A stretch of 64,000 bases of DNA, taken from assembly GCA_035492775.1 (NCBI GenBank), contig DATJIW010000088.1, positions 7,841 through 71,840 of the forward strand. Reading direction: 5' to 3'. Each line of letters starts with the position of its first letter. Positions within the stretch are counted from its first letter, which is position 1. The notes beneath the pieces were generated by a model, which was not told the origin of the DNA, made no database searches, and saw nothing but the letters and a program-made list of their open reading frames with translations. Shown piece after piece: positions 24,833 to 33,454 of the stretch. This DNA is from DATJFQ01 sp035492775. GTDB taxonomy: Bacteria > Acidobacteriota > Vicinamibacteria > Vicinamibacterales > 2-12-FULL-66-21. Made by a program: the position numbers and the translations under genes.

Positions 24833-26440
24833 TCATGCCGCGCGGCCGCGCCCGGCCCGCATCTTCTGCAGCGCCTTCATCTCGATCTGCCGGGCGCGCT
24901 CTCTCGTGATGGCAAGCCGCCGCCCGATTTCCTCGAGCGTCATCTCGCGGTCGAGCCCCAGTCCGAACCTCAGGCGCAGCACTTCGCGCTCGCGGTCAGT
25001 GAGCGGCGCCATCGCCCGTTCAATCTGCGCGGCCATTTCGCCCTGCATTGCCGCATCCTCGGGCGTGCGCGCGGTCTGATCCGGGATCAAGTGCCCGAGC
25101 GGCGTATCTCCGTCGGTGCCGAGCGGTGTCTCCAGTGACGTCGGCTGGCGAGCTGCTTCGAGCAGCAGTTCGACCTTCGCAATCGGAAGCTCGGCGCGTT
25201 TCGACAGTTCGTCCGGTGTCGGTGCGCGGCCGAGTTCCGCGGCAAGCGAGGCGCGGGTCCGCATGAGCCTGTTCAATGAATCGAACACGTGCACCGGCAG
25301 CCGGATGGTGCGTCCATAGTCGGCGACCGCGCGGCTGACGGCCTGGCGAATCCACCAGGTCGCGTACGTGGAGAACTTCAGGCCACGCCGATACTGGAAC
25401 CGGTCGACGGCTTTCATCAGCCCGATGTTGCCTTCCTGGATCAGGTCGAGCATCGACAATCCGCGGTTCTGATACCGCTTGGCGATCGAAATGACGAGCC
25501 TCAGATTCGGCTCGATGAGGCGCTGCTTCGACTGCACCAGCGCGTCCTGCCGATCGCGCACCCGTGCGAAACGCTCGCGAAAGGCACGGCGCGAGATTCC
25601 GAGACGGGCCTCGATGGCCTGACGCGCCGACGTCCTCGCCCGCGGATCGGCCGTCGACTGCACACGCTCGAATTCGGCATCGACTCGCTGCAATTCCGCC
25701 ACGACGTCGTCGATGACGGAGGGGCGGATCGGGAGGTCCCGCAGCACACCGCCGAGCCGGCGTTCCGCGTCGGCAATCTGGCTGCGCAAGGCCGTTCGAT
25801 CGATGGCGGCGTGCCGATTCGTGCAGCTGTGGCGCCAGTCGTTGATGCGCCGCTCGAGCCGGCGCACCTTCTCGAACGCCGCCAGGACCGGAGCGATGTT
25901 TTGCGGCGCCAGCTCGCCCCCGTCGGGCAGGAGGATCAGTTCCGCCGCCGGTGATTCGGCGCGTCGCACGGATTCGGCGAGCGCGACGAGCGTTTGAACG
26001 GCGAGCGGCACTGTCGCGAGCGACGACACCAGGTCGCCGCGCGCGTCTTCGATCTGACGGCCGATCGCCTGTTCCTCCGGCGCCTTCAGGAGCGGGGTCC
26101 GCCCGACGGTTCGCAGATACACGCGAACGAGATCGACATCCTCGCGGTCCGGCGGCGGCGCGGACGCTCCCTCGTCGGCCGCCACGGCGTCATCCGGGTC
26201 GATCCGCTGGGCGGCGAACGCCTCCGGTTCTTCTTCGGCCAGCAGCCGTTCCGGCGGCTCGACGACCCGCGCACGCTCCTCCGCGTCGTCGGTCGGCGGC
26301 AGCAGGCCGTACTCGTCGGCGCGCTGGCGCCAGTCGAGCACGTGCATGTTCCGTTCGGGTTCGCGCCAGTCGATGAGAGATCCCGCACGTCCTTTCGGGC
26401 GCCGGCGATGCCCGGCATGGGTATGGTGTTCAGCGGTCAT
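24833..26440 (-). CDS. RNA polymerase sigma-70 factor (RpoD-like)
   Basis: About 535 residues. Region 1.2 (DLVRVYLRTVGRTPLLKAPE), a long non-conserved insert, region 2 (IEPNLRLVISIAKRYQNRGL; LDLIQEGNIGLMKAVDRFQY; FSTYATWWIRQAVSRAV), region 3 (DELSKRAELPIAKVELLL) and region 4 (LTDREREVLRLRFGL; ITRERARQIEMKALQKM) are all present. It is a group 1/2 sigma; the shortened, acidic N-terminus suggests a group 2 or lineage-specific factor rather than the housekeeping RpoD. The start is uncertain: ATG 26440 is used, a TTG at 26506 and an ATG at 26350 are alternatives. It follows ftsB on the same strand. Confidence 0.85.
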   Translation of the reverse strand: MTAEHHTHAGHRRRPKGRAGSLIDWREPERNMHVLDWRQRADEYGLLPPTDDAEERARVVEPPERLLAEEEPEAFAAQRIDPDDAVAADEGASAPPPDREDVDLVRVYLRTVGRTPLLKAPEEQAIGRQIEDARGDLVSSLATVPLAVQTLVALAESVRRAESPAAELILLPDGGELAPQNIAPVLAAFEKVRRLERRINDWRHSCTNRHAAIDRTALRSQIADAERRLGGVLRDLPIRPSVIDDVVAELQRVDAEFERVQSTADPRARTSARQAIEARLGISRRAFRERFARVRDRQDALVQSKQRLIEPNLRLVISIAKRYQNRGLSMLDLIQEGNIGLMKAVDRFQYRRGLKFSTYATWWIRQAVSRAVADYGRTIRLPVHVFDSLNRLMRTRASLAAELGRAPTPDELSKRAELPIAKVELLLEAARQPTSLETPLGTDGDTPLGHLIPDQTARTPEDAAMQGEMAAQIERAMAPLTDREREVLRLRFGLGLDREMTLEEIGRRLAITRERARQIEMKALQKMRAGRGRAA

Positions 26441-26518
26441 CAGTCGGGTTGGTTGCAAATGGCCGGCCGACGGCCTGCCCGTCGCCGCGATAACGATTTT
26501 TCGCAACCTGAGCGGGGA

Positions 26519-26875
26519 CTATGGCTTGCGGTCGGCGTCCTTCACGACGAAGACGACTTCGCCGGGCCGGATGAGGCCGAGTTCCTGGCGGGCAACCGAT
26601 TCGATCGTGCCGGGATCGTCCGTCAGCCGGTGGATCTGGTCGCGCAGGCGGTCGTTCTCCTGGCGGAGCGTCTGCAGCGAGGCGGCGACCTCGGCGTACT
26701 GCTTGCGGGCGCGCATGGTCTCCAGCAGCCCCTTGTCGCCGACGAGCGCGTCCACGACGAGGACGAACGTAACGAACGTCAGCGTGTAGTTGATGATGCG
26801 GCGGCGGTAGGAAGACGGTGCCGGCATCACGGCTTGTCGGGTCCGGCCCCTCAACGGGGCTTCACTCTGCGGCAT
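26519..26875 (-). CDS. ftsB: FtsB/DivIC-like septum formation initiator protein
   Basis: 118 residues from ATG 26873-26875 (an ATG at 26827 is a shorter alternative; neither has a strong ribosome-binding site). One membrane helix (INYTLTFVTFVLVVDALVG) is followed by a coiled coil (RARKQYAEVAASLQTLRQEN, RLRDQIHRLTDD) and the short conserved end ARQELGLIRPGEVVFVV. This is the FtsB/DivIC layout; the protein bridges FtsL and FtsQ in the divisome. It lies 13-80 bp upstream of the sigma gene, depending on that start. Confidence 0.82.
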   Translation of the reverse strand: MPQSEAPLRGRTRQAVMPAPSSYRRRIINYTLTFVTFVLVVDALVGDKGLLETMRARKQYAEVAASLQTLRQENDRLRDQIHRLTDDPGTIESVARQELGLIRPGEVVFVVKDADRKP

Positions 26876-26877
26876 GC

Positions 26878-26917
26878 GCGTGGAGGAATCCTTTGTACAA
26901 TACTTTCGTCTCCACGC
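26878..26917. promoter_or_regulatory. Inverted repeat between divergent ftsB and cutA
   Basis: GCGTGGAG at 26878-26885 is mirrored by CTCCACGC at 26910-26917, with a 24-base AT-richer spacer that contains TACAAT, a reasonable -10 element for cutA. The arms flank the only intergenic space between two divergent genes. It could be an operator or a 5' UTR hairpin; nothing decides between these. Confidence 0.4.
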
Positions 26918-26931
26918 AGCCGGCGATTTAG

Positions 26932-27267
26932 ATGTCTGACTCAAAAATCTCGTCCGAATACGTTCTCGTGTTCACGACCCTTCCGCCCGACGGCGACGGC
27001 GCAGGCTTCGCCAGGTCGCTGGTGGAGGATCGTCTGGCCGCCTGCGTGAACCTGCTGCCGGCGATGGAGTCGATCTATCGCTGGGAAGGCCGCGTCGAGC
27101 GCGAAACCGAGCGCCAGGTGATCATCAAGACGACGCGGGAGCGGACCGCGGCGCTGTGGGACCGTGTCCGCGAGCTGCACCCGTACGAGGTGCCCGAGTT
27201 CGTCGTCGTTCCCATCGTCGACGGCAACGAGGCCTATCTCCGCTGGATCGGAGAGTCGATCGGGTGA
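26932..27267 (+). CDS. cutA: CutA divalent-cation tolerance protein
   Basis: 111 residues, the usual length. Family hallmarks are all present: VFTTLPPDGDGAGFARSLVE, LAACVNLLPAMESIYRWEGR, VIIKTTRERTAALWDRVREL, HPYEVPEFVVVPI and YLRWI. CutA forms trimers and is linked to copper tolerance in E. coli, although its exact role is unsettled. It converges with the DedA gene (12 bp between stops). Confidence 0.93.
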   Translation: MSDSKISSEYVLVFTTLPPDGDGAGFARSLVEDRLAACVNLLPAMESIYRWEGRVERETERQVIIKTTRERTAALWDRVRELHPYEVPEFVVVPIVDGNEAYLRWIGESIG

Positions 27268-27279
27268 GGCCGTGCCCCT

Positions 27280-27939
27280 TCAGCGGGCAGCGCTGCCGGC
27301 GCGGTCGGGCGAGCGCCGGTGGCGGAGGACCTCGATGACCATCGGGAGCATCGACACGACGACGATTCCGATCGTGACCAGCGAGAAGTTGTTCCTGACG
27401 ACGGGAATGTTTCCGAACAGATAGCCGGCCATCGTGCAGAGCACGACCCAGCCCACGGCGCCGGCCATGTTGTAGGCCATGAACGCGGGCGCCGACATCG
27501 ACGCCGCGCCCGCCACGAACGGCACAAAGGTGCGAACGACCGGCACGAACCGCGCCAGCACGACCGCCTTGCCGCCGTGCCGTTCGAAGAACCCGTGGGC
27601 ACGTCGGAGATAGTCGGGGTTCAGCAGCCGCTCCGACACCGCTCCCGACTGAAACGCCCGGGGCCCGATGTAGCGGCCGACGCCGTAGTTCACCGCGTTG
27701 CCGCTGAACGCCGCCGCCGCGAGCAGCGCGATCGTTCCATAGATGTTGAGGTTGCCGGTGGCGCACAGCGCTCCCGCGGCGAAGAGCAGCGAGTCGCCCG
27801 GCAGGAACGGCGTGACGACGAAGCCGGTCTCCGAAAAAATGATCGCGAACAGCAGCGCGTAGACCCAGCTGCCGTACGTGGCGACGAAGTCCAGGAGGTG
27901 CTTGTCGACGTGGAGCAGGATGTCGAAGAGGTGCTTCAT
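27280..27939 (-). CDS. DedA family membrane protein (VTT/SNARE-associated domain)
   Basis: 219 residues. The DedA signature FSETGFVVTPFLPGDSLLF near residue 40 is followed by NAVNYGVGRYIG and the second conserved block FFERHGGKAVVLARFVPVVR, TFVPFVAGAASM. Several membrane and re-entrant helices are visible. DedA proteins act in phospholipid (undecaprenyl phosphate or PE) transport and proton-dependent membrane homeostasis. ATG 27937-27939 overlaps the stop of the upstream PLP-enzyme gene (ATGA), so the two are translationally coupled. Confidence 0.9.
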   Translation of the reverse strand: MKHLFDILLHVDKHLLDFVATYGSWVYALLFAIIFSETGFVVTPFLPGDSLLFAAGALCATGNLNIYGTIALLAAAAFSGNAVNYGVGRYIGPRAFQSGAVSERLLNPDYLRRAHGFFERHGGKAVVLARFVPVVRTFVPFVAGAASMSAPAFMAYNMAGAVGWVVLCTMAGYLFGNIPVVRNNFSLVTIGIVVVSMLPMVIEVLRHRRSPDRAGSAAR

Positions 27940-29087
27940 GCGAGCGCCTGGGCGAGGTCGTCGATCAGATCCTGCGCATCCTCGACGCCAGCCGAAATCC
28001 GCACGAGGCTGTCGGTCAGGCCGATGCTCGCGCGGTGCTCCGCGGGGACTGACGCGTGCGTCATGGTCGCGGGATGGCAGATGAGCGTTTCGACGCCGCC
28101 GAGGCTCTCGGCGAGCGACATCAGCCGGACGCTGTTGCACACGCGCCGCGCTTCTTCGAACGTGCCGACGTCGAAGGACAGCATCCCGCCGAAGCCGCGC
28201 ATCTGGCGCCGCGCCAGCTCGTGCTGCGGATGCGACGGCAGCCCGGGATAGATCACGGACCGCACCCGCGGATGCGTGGACAGGAACTCGGCCAGCGCCA
28301 TCCCGTTGGCGTTGTGCTGCGCCATGCGGAGCGTCAGCGTCTTCGTGCCGCGGAGCACGAGCCATGAATCGAACGGACCGAGAATCGCGCCGGCCGCGTT
28401 CTGCACGAACTTGAGCCACTCGGCGTCTTCGTGCCGCGCCGCGACCACGATCCCCCCCACACTGTCGCTGTGGCCGTTCAGGTACTTCGTCGTGCTGTGG
28501 ATGACGAGATCCGCGCCCAGCTCTATCGGGCGCTGCACCGCCGGACTCGCGAAGGTGTTGTCGACAACGAGCCGGGCGCCGCGCGCGTGCGCGAGATCGG
28601 CGACCTTGCGGATGTCGGTCAGCCGCAGGACGGGGTTGGTCGGGGTTTCGACGAACAGCATCTTCGTCTGCCGCCGCATCGCCCGCTCGATCTCTTCGGG
28701 ACATGACGTATCGACGTAACTAAAGTCCAGTCCGAACTTGGTCAGGACTTTGTCGAACAGGCGGAACGTTCCACCGTAAGTGTTGTCGGTGACGACGACG
28801 TGGTCGCCTGATTGCAGGGCGGAGGCGATAGCGCCGATCGCAGCCATTCCAGACGCGAACGCATACGCGAGAACGCCGCCCTCAATCGCGGCCACGTTGG
28901 CCTCGAGTGCGGCCCGCGTCGGATTTTGCGTGCGCGCGTACTCGTATCCCTTGTGATGCCCGAGCTCGTCCTGAACGTAGGTCGACGTCTGATAAATGGG
29001 CGTAATGATCGCGCCAGTACTCGGATCGGGCACCTGACCCGCGTGTATGCACACGGTCGAGAAGCGCGCGTTTTTCGGCAGATCCAT
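27936..29087 (-). CDS. Cys/Met metabolism PLP enzyme (cystathionine gamma-synthase/lyase family)
   Basis: 383 residues starting MDLPKNARFSTVCIHAGQ. Family motifs: TPIYQTSTYVQDELG, GYEYARTQNPTRAALE, AFASGMAAIGAI, VVTDNTYGGTFRLFD, VDNTFASPAVQRPIELGADL and the PLP lysine in STTKYLNGHSDSVGG. The enzyme handles cystathionine, homocysteine or methionine; CGS, CGL and methionine gamma-lyase cannot be separated by eye. An ATG six codons upstream (29105) is possible and would overlap the divergent SpoIIE-type gene start at 29104. The downstream DedA gene is coupled. Confidence 0.87.
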   Translation of the reverse strand: MDLPKNARFSTVCIHAGQVPDPSTGAIITPIYQTSTYVQDELGHHKGYEYARTQNPTRAALEANVAAIEGGVLAYAFASGMAAIGAIASALQSGDHVVVTDNTYGGTFRLFDKVLTKFGLDFSYVDTSCPEEIERAMRRQTKMLFVETPTNPVLRLTDIRKVADLAHARGARLVVDNTFASPAVQRPIELGADLVIHSTTKYLNGHSDSVGGIVVAARHEDAEWLKFVQNAAGAILGPFDSWLVLRGTKTLTLRMAQHNANGMALAEFLSTHPRVRSVIYPGLPSHPQHELARRQMRGFGGMLSFDVGTFEEARRVCNSVRLMSLAESLGGVETLICHPATMTHASVPAEHRASIGLTDSLVRISAGVEDAQDLIDDLAQALA

Positions 29088-29103
29088 GCTGTAATAATCG
29101 CAC

Positions 29104-31194
29104 ATGGCGCGCGCACGCCCCCCGGAAGTCCCCTTGCCGGTGCGCCGCACCGAAGACGCGCCGCGCGTCACCGTGCGCGATCTGCTGCTGCACACCTGGG
29201 CCGGCCGGTTGTTTCTCATCGCCCTCGGCGTGAAGCTGCTGATTGCGGTGTGGCGTGCCGCCGCGCCGCTGCCGCCGCTGCTGGTGGTCCTCAGCGGCGC
29301 CGCGACGCTGGCCATCGTCGTGTCGCTCGTCTGGTTTGGATGGCGGCTGTTCATCCTCGTCAAACGGCGGCTGCTCTGGCGGGTGCGCCGCAAGCTGATT
29401 CTGTCCTACATCTTCATCGGGGTGGTGCCCTCGCTGCTGATCCTGGTGTTTTTCCTGTTCGCCGGGAACCTCGTCTTCATGAACGTCAGCGCGTATCTGT
29501 TCAAAGACGGATACGACCAGATCATGGACGATGCCCGACTGAGCGCGCAGGCGGCGGCGACCGAGATTGCGCGCGTGCCGGCGTCCGCGCAGGAGACGGT
29601 GCAGCGCGTCTACCGCATCCGCCAGCGCGACTATCCGACGCTGTCGGTGGCCTATGTACCGCGGGACAGCGGGGTGATCGCCGTTGGACCGTGGAAGCGG
29701 ATGGCAGCGCCGTCCGCGATCCCGTCGTGGCTGGGTGGTGACGAAGTTTTCGTCGGCACGTTCGGCGTCAGGAGTCCCGAGTCGGCGGCGGAAGAAGATC
29801 TGCTCGTACGTGCGATCGTCAAGGTTGCCGGCGGAGGGGCGGTCGTCGTCGATATCCCGATCGAAGACCAGGTGATTGCGCGGCTCCGCCAGCAGACCGG
29901 TGTGAACCTGGAGAACGTGTTCGACGGGCGGGCCATCCGCAACGGCGGCGCCCCCGCGGTGAACGGCACCAAGGGCCGCGGGTCCGTCTTCTTCGAAAAG
30001 AGCCTCACTCAGCTGGATATCTACCGGTGGGACGCTGCCGGGCTCCATCGCGACACGCTTGCGCTCGGATACCGGCTGCGCGAACTCTACTCGCAGCTGT
30101 CGAGCGCGCAGTCGATGCTCGTCGGCGGCATGCGGCTGGCGGACGCGTTGATGTTCTTCCTCGTCGCGATCGGCGTCATGTTCCTGATCATCGAGGCCGT
30201 CGCGCTGGTCATGGGCCTCGCGCTCGCGCGGTCGATCACGAGCGCCGTCCACGAGCTGTTCATGGGCACGGAACGGGTGCGCCAGGGAGACTTCACCCAT
30301 CGTATCGCGGTGAGATCACGCGACCAGCTGGGCGAGCTGGCCGACTCGTTCAACCAGATGACCGGCAGCATCGAAAACCTGCTGCAGACTGCCGCAGAGA
30401 AGAAGCGGCTCGAAGAGGAACTGCGGATCGCGCGCCAGATCCAGATGTCGCTCCTTCCCCGCGGCCCGTTGAACTTCCCGGGTCTCGGCGTTACGGCGCT
30501 CTGCGTCCCGGCGCGGGAGGTCGGCGGGGATTACTATGATTTTTTCGTGCTCGGCCCCGAGCGGGTTGCCGTGCTGATCGCCGACGTCTCAGGCAAGGGG
30601 ACGTCCGCCGCGTTGTACATGGCCGAGCTCAAGGGGCTGGTCCTCTCGTTGAGCCAGATCTATCAGTCGCCGCGGCAGCTCCTGCTCGAAGTGAACCGGA
30701 TCATTTCGGAGAACCTCGATACACGCAGCTTCATCACGATGACGTACGGCGTCATCGATCTGTCCGCGCGTGTCCTGACGTTCGCGCGCGCCGGTCATAC
30801 CCCGCTGCTGTACCTGCCGGGCGACTGCGTCGGCGGCGACATCCGCGTGCTCACGCCGAGCGGCCTGGTCGTCGGCCTGCGTATTCCCGGCGCGCAGGAG
30901 AAATTTGCCGACCTGCTCGAGGAGGCCAGGATCGAGCTGCACACCGGCGACGTGTTCGTCTTCTACACCGATGGCATCAGCGAGGCGATGAATCCGGCGA
31001 GCGACCTGTTCGGCGACTCGCGGCTGGGAAGTCTGGTCGCGGAGCACGGGCACCTCGAAACCGGTGAGTTGCGGGAACGGATCCTGCGGGAGATCGAGTC
31101 GTTCGTCGACGGCGCCGACCAGCACGACGACATGACGATGATTCTCATCAAGGTCGAGGAGGCGGTAGCTGCCGCCGAACGGGTCGCGGTGTGA
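29104..31194 (+). CDS. Membrane SpoIIE/RsbU-type PP2C serine phosphatase with HAMP domain
   Basis: 696 residues. Three membrane segments lie in the first 130 residues, then an extracytoplasmic sensor-like region (130-345), a further membrane helix (about 345-375), a HAMP linker (ITSAVHELFMGTERVRQGDF), a coiled coil (KKRLEEELRIARQIQMSLLP) and the PP2C/SpoIIE domain from about residue 460 (PAREVGGDYYDFFVLG, LIADVSGKGTSAALYMAELK, VFYTDGISEAMN, DQHDDMTMILIK) with the metal Asp residues. Such phosphatases dephosphorylate STAS antagonists. The STAS/RsbW-like pair at 4051-6736 is a candidate target. Its stop overlaps the RNase III start. Confidence 0.9.
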   Translation: MARARPPEVPLPVRRTEDAPRVTVRDLLLHTWAGRLFLIALGVKLLIAVWRAAAPLPPLLVVLSGAATLAIVVSLVWFGWRLFILVKRRLLWRVRRKLILSYIFIGVVPSLLILVFFLFAGNLVFMNVSAYLFKDGYDQIMDDARLSAQAAATEIARVPASAQETVQRVYRIRQRDYPTLSVAYVPRDSGVIAVGPWKRMAAPSAIPSWLGGDEVFVGTFGVRSPESAAEEDLLVRAIVKVAGGGAVVVDIPIEDQVIARLRQQTGVNLENVFDGRAIRNGGAPAVNGTKGRGSVFFEKSLTQLDIYRWDAAGLHRDTLALGYRLRELYSQLSSAQSMLVGGMRLADALMFFLVAIGVMFLIIEAVALVMGLALARSITSAVHELFMGTERVRQGDFTHRIAVRSRDQLGELADSFNQMTGSIENLLQTAAEKKRLEEELRIARQIQMSLLPRGPLNFPGLGVTALCVPAREVGGDYYDFFVLGPERVAVLIADVSGKGTSAALYMAELKGLVLSLSQIYQSPRQLLLEVNRIISENLDTRSFITMTYGVIDLSARVLTFARAGHTPLLYLPGDCVGGDIRVLTPSGLVVGLRIPGAQEKFADLLEEARIELHTGDVFVFYTDGISEAMNPASDLFGDSRLGSLVAEHGHLETGELRERILREIESFVDGADQHDDMTMILIKVEEAVAAAERVAV

Positions 31195-32168
31195 GCCCAC
31201 AGGATCCTGCGGGCGGCTTCCCGCGCCTCGTCGTGGTTTTTACGACACCGTCCGACGTCGAAGCGAGCGTGGTCCGGGGGCTGCTCGACACGCACGGAAT
31301 CGACGCCGTGCTCCTCAGCAGCAATTCGCGTACGGCGTTTCCGCTGGCGCTCAACACCGGCGCCTGGGAGAAGCGCGTCGCGGTGCACGAGGAAGACGCG
31401 GATGCCGCGCAGCGGATCATCGAGAGCCATCGCGACGACATGACGGGCGGAGAGGTGGTGCCGTTCGGATCCGAACTGGCTCCCCTCGAGCGCACGATTG
31501 GGTATCGATTCCGCGACCCCGGACTCCTCGAGCACGCCCTCACACACCGCTCGCGCGTGCACGAGGATGCGAGCGGCGGCGTCTTCGACAACGAGTCGAT
31601 GGAGTTCCTCGGCGACTCGATCCTCGGCTTCGTCATCGCGGACATGCTGTTTCGCGAGTTCCCGCAGCACAACGAAGGGCAGAAGTCGAAGCTGAAGGCG
31701 TCGCTCGTGTCTGCCGCGTCGCTGGCCCGGCTCGGCGAGTCCATCAATCTCGGCGACTTCCTGATCCTGGGGCGGGGCGAGGAGAAGACCGGCGGCCGGC
31801 GGAAACACGCAATCATCGCCGACTGCTACGAAGCGTTGATCGCCGCGGTGTACCTGGACGGCGGCATCGAGCCCGCCTCGGCGTTCATCCGGCGTCAGTT
31901 CGCCGATCTGCTCGAGGAAGCGCGCCGCACGGGCGCGGCTGCGGCCTTCACGGACGATTGGAAATCAGCGCTCCAGGAGTGGCTGCAGTCGAACGGCCGG
32001 GGGCTTCCGATATATCGTCTCGCCGACGAGATCGGTCCCGACCACCGCAAGCGGTTCGTCGTCGAAGTCGTCGTCGGCGGCGAAGCCGTCGCGCGCGCGG
32101 ACGGGAAGAGCAAGAAGGAGGCCGCGCAGGCGGCCGCGAAGGCGGCGTTGGAAGGGTTGGGGGAATAG
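31191..32168 (+). CDS. rnc: Ribonuclease III with an N-terminal DUF2007-like extension
   Basis: 325 residues, about 90 more than usual. The extension (residues 1-80: LVVVFTTPSDVEASVVRGLL, DTHGIDAVLLSSNS, KRVAVHEEDADAAQRIIESH) looks like the small DUF2007 'signal-transducing' fold. The RNase III domain follows from about 95: ALTHRSRVHED, ESMEFLGDSILGFVIAD (catalytic Glu/Asp), DCYEALIAAVYLDGG; then a double-stranded RNA-binding domain (DDWKSALQEWLQ...DGKSKKEAAQAAAKAAL). It processes rRNA and structured mRNAs. The GTG start overlaps the upstream stop (GTGA). A start nearer the RNase III domain is possible but would waste the well-formed N-terminal fold. Confidence 0.88.
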   Translation: MSPQDPAGGFPRLVVVFTTPSDVEASVVRGLLDTHGIDAVLLSSNSRTAFPLALNTGAWEKRVAVHEEDADAAQRIIESHRDDMTGGEVVPFGSELAPLERTIGYRFRDPGLLEHALTHRSRVHEDASGGVFDNESMEFLGDSILGFVIADMLFREFPQHNEGQKSKLKASLVSAASLARLGESINLGDFLILGRGEEKTGGRRKHAIIADCYEALIAAVYLDGGIEPASAFIRRQFADLLEEARRTGAAAAFTDDWKSALQEWLQSNGRGLPIYRLADEIGPDHRKRFVVEVVVGGEAVARADGKSKKEAAQAAAKAALEGLGE

Positions 32169-32170
32169 AT

Positions 32171-32274
32171 CAACTCCCAACTCCCAATTCCCAATTCCCA
32201 AGTTAACTCCCAATTCCCAACTCCCAAGCTTGGTGAATTGGGAGTTGGGAGTTGGGAGTTGGGAATTAAGAGTT
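32171..32274. repeat. Heptameric repeat block forming a large inverted repeat (AACTCCC / GGGAGTT)
   Basis: From 32171 to 32226 the plus strand carries seven to eight heptamers AACTCCC/AATTCCC; after a 10-base spacer (AGCTTGGTG region) 32236-32266 carries the reverse complements. The two arms can fold into a long hairpin. The right arm has the spacing GGG-N4 four times, a canonical G-quadruplex motif. The block lies between the convergent rnc and ATPase genes. Related blocks are at 43771, 47371, 56321 and 60102. Confidence 0.9.
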
Positions 32275-33454
32275 AGTCGATTTCTATAATTCCCCAGGAT
32301 TTTTCGCGTTCAGGCGAGGCGGTGCCGGCGACGGCGAGGACCTCGGCGGCGTGGGGGAGCCGTTCGACGACGTACGCGTGCAGTTCGCGTGCGACGTCCT
32401 CTTCGGAAGGCGGTACGGCGCGGCAGTGGATCCGGACCCAGAGGCGCAGCATCGGGTCGGAGAAGCTGTAGCGCTTCTGCCTCGACTGGATTAGATCGAC
32501 GTCTTCGAGCCAGGAGAGATAGTCCTTCGTCGATCCCGGCGTGCGGCGGAGCCGCTGCGCGATTTCCGTGAGAGTCAGCGGCTGCTGCTCGGCAAGGACG
32601 TCGAGGATCGCCTTCAACGCACCGTATCCCCGCGCGCGGTGCAGACGCAGTTCGTAGCAGAACCGGCACGTGTCTGCGAGGCGCGCGCCTGGCGCGAGGA
32701 GCGATGCCAGCGCCGCAACCGGATCGATCGCGTCGTCGTGTCCCATTTCGACCGCCGCTTCGGCGATCGCGCGTGCGTAGGCCGGACGTCCGTCGGACAG
32801 CGCCTGGACGATTCGCGACAGCTCGTCCCGCCGGCGCTCGTGTTCTTCCTCTTCGTGTGCGTGCGGCTCGGGATGACGGGTCGGCAGCGTCGCGCTGACC
32901 TCAGCGGGCGTCAGCGGCGCGACGTGGATGATCTCGAACTGCGCCGGGGCATCCCGCAGCAGACGCTGCGCGCGCGCGGTGTACCGGGACGTCAGGACGA
33001 ACCGGTTGCCGCTCGACGCGAGCGCGCTGACGAGATCGCGCAGCAGGCCGCGCAGCCCGGGGAAGCTGTCGAACGTTCTCAGCTCCAGGAACTCGTCGAG
33101 CAGGAACGTTGCCGGCTGTACTCCGGGGGCACGGGCCGTGTCGAGAAACGCGAGCGCCGCATCGAATGCTTCCCGCGCTCCGGCCTGCGGGATCGATGAT
33201 GCGTGCACGGGCGACGGGAACGGCGAGCTGCCGCGGAGCGCCGACAGAAAGCGTTCCGGAGTCGTCGCGATGCGTTCGACGTCGATGTATTGCGCTTCGG
33301 TTCGCCCGATTAGGTCGCGCAGGCGAAGCAGGAGCGAGGTACGGCCGGTACCGCACCCGCCGAGAACGACGGGGATACGCGTGGTGCCGCTGCCCGATCC
33401 GTCGAGCGCGGCGAGCACGCGGCGCTCAAGTAGGGGACGCTCCGGAATCATCAT
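32273..33454 (-). CDS. AAA-type ATPase with C-terminal winged helix; Walker A lysine replaced by Arg
   Basis: 393 residues beginning MMIPERPLLERR. Walker A reads VVLGGCGTGRTSLLL; the lysine of GxxxxGK[ST] is Arg (codon CGT). Walker B is ATFLLDEFLEL, and a sensor-like FVLTSRYTARAQRLL follows. Residues 290-393 contain a winged-helix-like region (LTLTEIAQRLRRTPGSTKDY, QKRYSFSDPMLRLWVRI) as in archaeal-type ATPase_2 proteins. Function unknown. The ATG overlaps the stop of hutU, so translation is coupled to histidine degradation genes although no link is known. Confidence 0.78.
   Translation of the reverse strand: MMIPERPLLERRVLAALDGSGSGTTRIPVVLGGCGTGRTSLLLRLRDLIGRTEAQYIDVERIATTPERFLSALRGSSPFPSPVHASSIPQAGAREAFDAALAFLDTARAPGVQPATFLLDEFLELRTFDSFPGLRGLLRDLVSALASSGNRFVLTSRYTARAQRLLRDAPAQFEIIHVAPLTPAEVSATLPTRHPEPHAHEEEEHERRRDELSRIVQALSDGRPAYARAIAEAAVEMGHDDAIDPVAALASLLAPGARLADTCRFCYELRLHRARGYGALKAILDVLAEQQPLTLTEIAQRLRRTPGSTKDYLSWLEDVDLIQSRQKRYSFSDPMLRLWVRIHCRAVPPSEEDVARELHAYVVERLPHAAEVLAVAGTASPEREKSWGIIEID

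Noticed and set aside
32171..32274. CRISPR-like array
   Set aside because: Units are only seven bases, contiguous and without spacers; this is a tandem/inverted repeat, and no cas genes are present.
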